From Ruminiclostridium sp. (GTDB lineage Bacteria > Bacillota_A > Clostridia > Oscillospirales > Oscillospiraceae), in the NCBI GenBank assembly GCA_017521345.1, contig JAFXCU010000195.1, positions 1-11,577 of the forward strand: 11,577 nucleotides of DNA, written 5' to 3'. Positions within the stretch are counted from its first letter, which is position 1, and every line of letters starts with the position of its first letter. This document shows, in pieces, positions 7,589-11,577 of the stretch. The translations under genes and the position numbers were made by a program. The notes beneath the pieces were generated by a model. That model searched no databases. It was not told where the DNA came from and saw only the letters and a list, made by a program, of their open reading frames with translations.

Positions 7589-8458
7589 TCAGCGGCCCAG
7601 GACCTTGGAGAGGTTGTCCATGAGGGCGGCAGCCACGTCGGGCTTGTTCATGGTGTACACATGAACGCCCCGGATGCCGTTGGCCACCAGGTCCACCATC
7701 TGCTCACAGGCGTAGACGATGCCCGCCTGCTTCATGGCGTCGGGACGGTCCCGGAACTTGTCCAGGATCATCCGGAACCGGTTGGGCAGGGTGGTGCCGG
7801 ACAGGGACAGGATGCGGGTCATCTGGGCAGCGTTGGTGACGGGCATGATACCCGCCAGCACAGGGACCTTGATCCCCAGCCGCTGGGCCTTCCATAAAAA
7901 GCTGTAGAGGGCGCTGTTGTCAAAGAACATCTGGGTGGTCAGAAAGTCCACCCCGCAGTCCACCTTTTCCTTCAGGTGGAGCAGGTCCTCCTCATGGCTG
8001 CGGCTCTCCACGTGGCACTCGGGGTAGCAGGCCGCGCCGATGGCGAAGCCGCCGAAGGCCTTGATCTCCTCCACCAGCTCATAGGCGTAGCGGTAGTCCC
8101 GGGGGGCGTTGGGGTCGTAGCCGGGGGGATAGTCACCCCGGAGGGCCAGGATGTTCTCGATGCCGGCAACCTTCAGGTGCTCCAGTTCCTGGTGGATGCG
8201 GTCCCGGCTGGAGGACACGCAGGTCAGGTGGGCCAGGGCAGGGACCTTGTGGCCGGCCTGGAGGATCCGGGCGATCTCGGCGGTGTAGGCCGAGGTGCCG
8301 CCCCCTGCCCCGTAGGTGACGCTCATGAAGTCGGGCTTCAGCTCGGCGATCTGCTCGGCAGCGAAGCGGACGGTGTCAAAGTCCGTGTCCTTCTTGGGCG
8401 GGAAGACCTCGAAGGACAGGGTAACGGATTTTTCATTCCAGAGATTGCTGAGTTTCAT
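7589..8458 (-). CDS. metF: Methylenetetrahydrofolate reductase
   Basis: Flavoprotein that reduces 5,10-methylenetetrahydrofolate to 5-methyltetrahydrofolate, the methyl donor for MetH. The 289 residues form one TIM-barrel MTHFR domain of normal bacterial length. Visible family motifs are SFEVFPPK (15-22, with the catalytic Glu17), SVTYGAGG (46-53), ALRGDYP (105-111), TTQMFFDN (174-181) and VHVYTMN (265-271). The ATG at 8456-8458 lies 17 bases after the stop of the upstream ligase gene, behind a weak purine-rich site (AGAAAGAAGAG). The stop codon is one base from the start of the reactivation-protein gene. The order metF, activase, metH forms a logical pathway block. Confidence 0.96.
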   Translation of the reverse strand: MKLSNLWNEKSVTLSFEVFPPKKDTDFDTVRFAAEQIAELKPDFMSVTYGAGGGTSAYTAEIARILQAGHKVPALAHLTCVSSSRDRIHQELEHLKVAGIENILALRGDYPPGYDPNAPRDYRYAYELVEEIKAFGGFAIGAACYPECHVESRSHEEDLLHLKEKVDCGVDFLTTQMFFDNSALYSFLWKAQRLGIKVPVLAGIMPVTNAAQMTRILSLSGTTLPNRFRMILDKFRDRPDAMKQAGIVYACEQMVDLVANGIRGVHVYTMNKPDVAAALMDNLSKVLGR

Positions 8459-8475
8459 GGGGATCTCTTCTTTCT

Positions 8476-10026
8476 TTATGCAGGGATATCACTCTCTTCC
8501 CGTCCGGCCAGGCGGATACCCGCCAGGACGATGGCACAGACGAACCAGAAGATCAGCATGACACGGGGGTAGTTCCACAGGTAGTCGGCCATGCCGCACA
8601 GCAGGCAGCCCATAACGGCGGAGGTGCCTCCGATGATGGCCATGCGGACCTGGGGATCGCAGGTGGCTTTGGCCACCGCCTTGACCCCCTTCTTCACCGT
8701 CCAGAGCATACCGCCCAGGAAGGTAACGATGCCCAGCAGACCGGTCTCGCACCAGACCTGCAGGTACATATTGTGGCAGTGGACGAACTTGTCGTGGCCA
8801 TGGAACAGACCCAGGTCGCTGATGGCAGACCGGACCGCATCGGCGCCCAGACCGGCGCCCAGGATGGGCCGCATGGTCAGGAACTCACCGGCAGCATAGT
8901 ACAGGGGGAAGCGGCTGCTGGTGGAACTGTCAGAGAAGTTAAAGATACTGAGGATGCGGTTGAACACGGTCTCCGGCAGGAAGGGGATGGCGGCGCACAC
9001 CACGAAGATGGCGGCGGGGATGATCTTCCGGTTCCACAGCAGGACAAAGATGGCAGCGGCGAAGGCCAGACCCAGCCAGGAGGCACGGGAGTAGGTCATG
9101 ATCATGGCCACACAGCCCAGACCGGCGCTGCCAAAGCCCAGGAAGCGGCCAAACCAGCCCTTGCTCCCCAGCATCAGGGCGATGGCCAGAGGGATGAGCA
9201 TCAGCAGGACCTGGGCGAAGGTGTTGGGGTTGTCAAAGAAGGCCTCCACGCGGCCGGGCATATATTTGTTCAGGCTCTGGGTCATGTCCACATAGGATTC
9301 ATTGACCTCCACACCCATGATGCGCTGGTAGAAGCCGTAGAGAGACATGACGACAAGGCCCACCGAGGAAAAGCCCAGCAGACGCATGAGATGCTCCCGC
9401 CGCTGGACGGTGCTTACGATGACGATCACGCAGAGGATGGCTGCCCCGTAGTACTTCAGGAAGCGGAAGGAGGCGTCCGGGTAGGCCGACAGAGGCCAGG
9501 CCAGGACCACAGCCGCCCCAAAGGCCACCAGCCAGGGACCCAGAGAGGCGATGTCCAGGCCCCAGTCCTTCCGGCGCATCCCGGAGAAGATGGCCAGGAC
9601 CAGACCGCCGCCGTAGACCAGCAGGCTGTAGGCATTGTTCCAGTTCTCAAAGGGGATCACCAGAATGGCCAGCATAAGCCAGCTGATGACAACCGGGGTG
9701 TTCTCCACCACGGAGAAGGCCAGCTGGGCAAAAAAGCTCCCCTCAAAGGCGGCCTCAAACTTCTTGTAGATAGCGTGAAGGATCTTCGTGGGAATATTGA
9801 TGAGGAAGGTCAGGCCCCGGCAGAGAAGGCTGTCCTTCCACGCCTTGTCCAGGGTCCCCTCCCGGATGATAAACTGAACGATCCCGCTGCCGTCGCACCA
9901 GCGACGGATCAGGTCGGCAATGCCCCGGATGACAGCGGCCAGACGGCTGCCCTCATACCAGGCGCACAGCTGCCGCCACAGGGGGGCAAGAAGTTGGCAC
10001 AGGATACTGCTCCGCACCGTTTCCAC
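8476..10026 (-). CDS. O-antigen ligase / Wzy-type polysaccharide polymerase family membrane protein
   Basis: A 516-residue polytopic membrane protein of the O-antigen ligase/polymerase family (WaaL, Wzy and TuaE relatives), which join or polymerise lipid-linked glycans outside the membrane. Hydrophobic segments lie at about 111-126, 133-149, 162-180, 193-207, 214-232, 268-286, 296-312, 317-331, 334-350, 430-444, 463-478 and 487-504. A large external loop (about 351-429) precedes and includes HCHNMYLQVWCETG (416-429; His418, Glu427), the usual H-N...E-x-G signature, and SRASW (313-317) provides the conserved Arg314. Residues 1-110 are an unusual amphipathic, cytoplasm-like extension before the first clear membrane segment. 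The GTG start (10024-10026) is chosen because of AGAAAGGAG nine bases upstream. It follows a glycosyltransferase gene by 36 bases. Ligase versus polymerase, and the glycan involved, cannot be told apart. Confidence 0.88.
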   Translation of the reverse strand: METVRSSILCQLLAPLWRQLCAWYEGSRLAAVIRGIADLIRRWCDGSGIVQFIIREGTLDKAWKDSLLCRGLTFLINIPTKILHAIYKKFEAAFEGSFFAQLAFSVVENTPVVISWLMLAILVIPFENWNNAYSLLVYGGGLVLAIFSGMRRKDWGLDIASLGPWLVAFGAAVVLAWPLSAYPDASFRFLKYYGAAILCVIVIVSTVQRREHLMRLLGFSSVGLVVMSLYGFYQRIMGVEVNESYVDMTQSLNKYMPGRVEAFFDNPNTFAQVLLMLIPLAIALMLGSKGWFGRFLGFGSAGLGCVAMIMTYSRASWLGLAFAAAIFVLLWNRKIIPAAIFVVCAAIPFLPETVFNRILSIFNFSDSSTSSRFPLYYAAGEFLTMRPILGAGLGADAVRSAISDLGLFHGHDKFVHCHNMYLQVWCETGLLGIVTFLGGMLWTVKKGVKAVAKATCDPQVRMAIIGGTSAVMGCLLCGMADYLWNYPRVMLIFWFVCAIVLAGIRLAGREESDIPA

Positions 10027-10035
10027 GAGGGATCA

Positions 10036-10044
10036 CTCCTTTCT
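10036..10044 (-). promoter_or_regulatory. Ribosome binding site supporting a GTG start of the ligase gene
   Basis: AGAAAGGAG on the minus strand lies nine bases before the GTG at 10024-10026, in the 36-base gap after the glycosyltransferase gene. No competing ATG start with a site of this quality is seen. Confidence 0.75.
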
Positions 10045-10062
10045 TTGGGTTTTGCGATGGGC

Positions 10063-11088
10063 TCAATGGTTTCGGTTCTTATACCAGTACAGCAGAGACA
10101 GCAGGAAGAACTGCTTCTTACAGACCAGGTCGGCCACGATCTGCTTGTTCCGGCCCAGCCCCTTGGGCTGGATGGCCTGGATGGCCTGGGCCATCTCTGC
10201 CCGGGCGCAGATCTCCTTGACCTTCCGACGCTTTTCCGCCAGAGGGGCAGGGTTGCTGGCGGCGAACTCGTTGCCGATGGCAATGAGCAGGCCGGACCAG
10301 TTGGAGTTCTCCTTCCACAGGGGGAGGTTGTCTCCCAGGCCGTGCTTTTCCGCCAGGGCGGCCTTGGCCTCCATGAACCGGGTAAAGGTCTGCATATAGT
10401 CCTTCAGGTACCGGCGGGTAACGGACACGGGGTTCTGGAGGTAGTAGTACACGGGCTGGCCGATCATGGCCAGCTTCTGGGCATAGCAGAAGTACTCCAG
10501 CAGGAAGAGCTCATCCTCCAGATAGGCCCCCTCAAAGGTGATGTTGTGGTCCAGAATGATATCCTTGGAGAAGAGGAACCGCCAGATAAAGCCGTTGAGG
10601 ACCTCATCGGGCTTGCCCATCCGCTCGCCCATAAGGCGGTCGATGAACCCGGTGCGGATCTCAGCCGGGCCATAGACCCCAGGGGGCATGGCACCGGGGG
10701 CAGAGGCCTCCCGGCCGTCCACCTCCACCAGGATGTGGGCGCCGCCGGCGGAGTCAGCCCCGTTGGCGGTGAGGGCCTCGTACATGTTGGCCAGGGCGTC
10801 CAGGGGGAGCCAGTCGTCGGAGTCGGCAAAGGCGATGTACTTGCCCTTGGCCTCGGCCATACCCAGGTTCCGGGCAGAGCTGACACCTCCGTTGGGCTTG
10901 TGGAAGACCCGGACACGGGGGTCCTCGGCGGCGATCCGGTCGCAGAGGGCCCCGCTCTGGTCAGGGGAACCGTCCTCCACCAGGAGAAGCTCCAGGTCGG
11001 TGAAGGTCTGGTTCAGAATGGAATCGGTACACTTGCGCAGAAAAGCCTCTGCCTTGTATACCGGAACGATAACAGAAATTTCTGCCAT
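10063..11088 (-). CDS. Family 2 glycosyltransferase
   Basis: A 341-residue GT-A fold enzyme that transfers a sugar from a nucleotide-sugar donor during cell-surface or exopolysaccharide assembly, at the cytoplasmic face of the membrane. The GT2 domain covers about residues 4-215: SVIVPVYKAE (5-14), VEDGS (37-41), GVSSARNLGM (68-77), the metal-binding ADSDDW (88-93) and a likely catalytic-base region EDELF (191-195); YYYLQNPVSVTRR (214-226) resembles the end of this domain in capsule-type enzymes. The C-terminal third (about 227-341) is helical and basic with an aromatic end (FFLLSLLYWYK) that may touch the membrane. The ATG at 11086-11088 has GGAGG seven bases upstream. It directly precedes the ligase-family gene, which supports a glycan-assembly role. 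Sugar specificity cannot be read from the sequence. Confidence 0.93.
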   Translation of the reverse strand: MAEISVIVPVYKAEAFLRKCTDSILNQTFTDLELLLVEDGSPDQSGALCDRIAAEDPRVRVFHKPNGGVSSARNLGMAEAKGKYIAFADSDDWLPLDALANMYEALTANGADSAGGAHILVEVDGREASAPGAMPPGVYGPAEIRTGFIDRLMGERMGKPDEVLNGFIWRFLFSKDIILDHNITFEGAYLEDELFLLEYFCYAQKLAMIGQPVYYYLQNPVSVTRRYLKDYMQTFTRFMEAKAALAEKHGLGDNLPLWKENSNWSGLLIAIGNEFAASNPAPLAEKRRKVKEICARAEMAQAIQAIQPKGLGRNKQIVADLVCKKQFFLLSLLYWYKNRNH

Positions 11089-11089
11089 G

Positions 11090-11108
11090 AAAAAACCTCC
11101 GGTTTTTT
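11090..11108 (-). promoter_or_regulatory. Hairpin enclosing the glycosyltransferase ribosome binding site
   Basis: AAAAAACC (minus 11108-11101), loop GGA, then GGTTTTTT (11097-11090) form a perfect 8-base-pair stem. The Shine-Dalgarno GGAGG is made of the loop plus the first bases of the 3' arm, and the ATG begins one base after the stem. It could mask the binding site, or be a leftover of a terminator-like structure at the edge of the neighbouring repeat. The structure is directly visible; its function is inferred. Confidence 0.6.
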
Positions 11109-11227
11109 GAAGTAAGAAGTAATAGTGAAGAGTGAATAGTGGATGTATTGCACAAAGCGCAATGATTTGAAATCATTCGCCTACGGCGAATACCGCAGCT
11201 TATTCACTATTACCTATTACTTATTCC
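11109..11227. repeat. Palindromic intergenic element with inverted heptad repeats
   Basis: AT-rich 119-bp stretch between metK and the glycosyltransferase gene. On the plus strand the left arm is five consecutive 7-base units (GAAGTAA, GAAGTAA, TAGTGAA, GAGTGAA, TAGTGGA; 11109-11143). Read on the minus strand, the right arm is four similar units (GGAATAA, GTAATAG, GTAATAG, TGAATAA; 11227-11200). An exact 11-base match GTAATAGTGAA occurs inverted at 11119-11129 and 11203-11213. Between the arms are nested small palindromes: ATTGC/GCAAT (11147-11163), AATGATTT/AAATCATT (11161-11177) and ATTCGCC/GGCGAAT (11175-11191). No coding sequence and no convincing promoter are seen. The layout resembles a non-coding, MITE-like or REP-like repeat; copy number elsewhere in the genome is unknown. 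Confidence 0.65.
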
Positions 11228-11228
11228 C

Positions 11229-11577
11229 TCACTGAACGCCGCAAGCAGCCTTCAGCTGCGCAGCGCGGTCAGTGCTCTCCCACAGGACGCCCAGGTCCTC
11301 ACGGCCCATGTGGCCGTAGGCAGCCAGCTTGCGGTAGATGGGCTTCTGCAGGTCCAGATCACGGATGATGGCAGTGGGACGCAGGTCGAAGACCTGCTGG
11401 ACGGCGTTCTCCAGGACCTCGTCGGAGACGGTGCCGGTGCCGAAGGTCTCCACCAGGACGGAGACAGGACGGGCCACGCCGATGGCGTAGGCCAGCTGGA
11501 CCTGGCAGCGCTGGGCCAGACCGGCAGCCACCACGTTCTTGGCCACCCAGCGGGCGGCGTAAGCGGCGGAGCGGTCC
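11229..11577 (-). CDS. metK: S-adenosylmethionine synthetase, C-terminal part (start beyond window)
   Basis: Makes AdoMet from methionine and ATP. Only the last 115 codons lie in the window; the frame continues past the right edge. The visible part starts [20 protein letters not shown] and continues with [20 protein letters not shown], both highly conserved in the C-terminal domain of MetK, and ends in GVQ at a TGA (11229-11231). The end position matches the family's usual C-terminus, so nothing suggests truncation at this side. No stem with a T-run follows the stop codon; instead the heptad-repeat element begins one base later. AdoMet is also the cofactor needed by the reactivation protein encoded downstream. 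Identification is secure; any upstream regulation such as a SAM riboswitch would be outside the window. Confidence 0.97.
   Translation of the reverse strand, partial: DRSAAYAARWVAKNVVAAGLAQRCQVQLAYAIGVARPVSVLVETFGTGTVSDEVLENAVQQVFDLRPTAIIRDLDLQKPIYRKLAAYGHMGREDLGVLWESTDRAAQLKAACGVQ

Noticed and set aside
8773..11115. A very long open frame on the plus strand across the ligase and glycosyltransferase genes.
   Set aside because: It is antisense to two clearly conserved genes, has a low-complexity Gly/Val/Gln/Leu composition typical of GC-rich shadows, and no recognisable domain.
11109..11227. CRISPR array in the heptad repeats.
   Set aside because: Units are only 7 bases, contiguous without spacers, and inverted on the two sides.
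11089..11228. A promoter for the glycosyltransferase gene in the gap after metK.
   Set aside because: The best spaced pair, TTTCAA and AATACA, matches only three of six positions in each box; not strong enough to report as a feature.

Overview
The window comes from a GC-rich bacterial chromosome. Every gene I can support lies on the minus strand, so the genes are described here in transcription order, from the right edge to the left. The GC-rich coding with AT-rich intergenic gaps, strong AGGAGG-type ribosome binding sites, an FtsY without the long acidic N-terminal domain, the smc-ftsY pair and a two-part cobalamin methionine synthase all fit a GC-rich Clostridia member. I think a gut Oscillospiraceae of the Flavonifractor/Lawsonibacter/Pseudoflavonifractor kind is most likely, but that placement is an inference from protein flavour and composition.

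Layout in transcription order: the 3' end of metK (S-adenosylmethionine synthetase, 11577-11229). Next is a 140-base gap filled by a roughly 119-bp element of inverted 7-base repeats and nested hairpins (11109-11227), plus a small hairpin that overlaps the next ribosome binding site. Then come a family 2 glycosyltransferase (11088-10063), an O-antigen ligase/polymerase-family membrane protein (10026-8476), metF (8458-7589), a stand-alone methionine synthase reactivation protein (7587-6985), a 12-bp perfect hairpin, a cobalamin methionine synthase core lacking the activation domain (6929-4518), and a CatA-like acetyltransferase (4513-3887). A rho-independent terminator (3841-3880) ends this run. 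A separate strong promoter (3787-3815) then drives smc (TTG start, 3749-657) and ftsY (636 to beyond the left edge).

Functionally there are three themes. MetF reduces methylene-tetrahydrofolate, MetH passes the methyl group through cobalamin to homocysteine, the stand-alone activase would rescue oxidised cobalamin using AdoMet, and MetK makes that AdoMet; together they form most of a methionine/AdoMet cycle. The glycosyltransferase and ligase look like envelope or exopolysaccharide genes placed inside this methionine group. SMC and FtsY are housekeeping proteins for chromosome organisation and membrane protein targeting.

I found no CRISPR array, no transposase, no tRNA or rRNA and no evident defence system. 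The observations most worth a second look are the heptad-repeat element at 11109-11227, the short-armed SMC, the reactivation protein in which the expected AdoMet-contacting arginine appears to be proline, and the CatA-like enzyme tightly coupled to metH.
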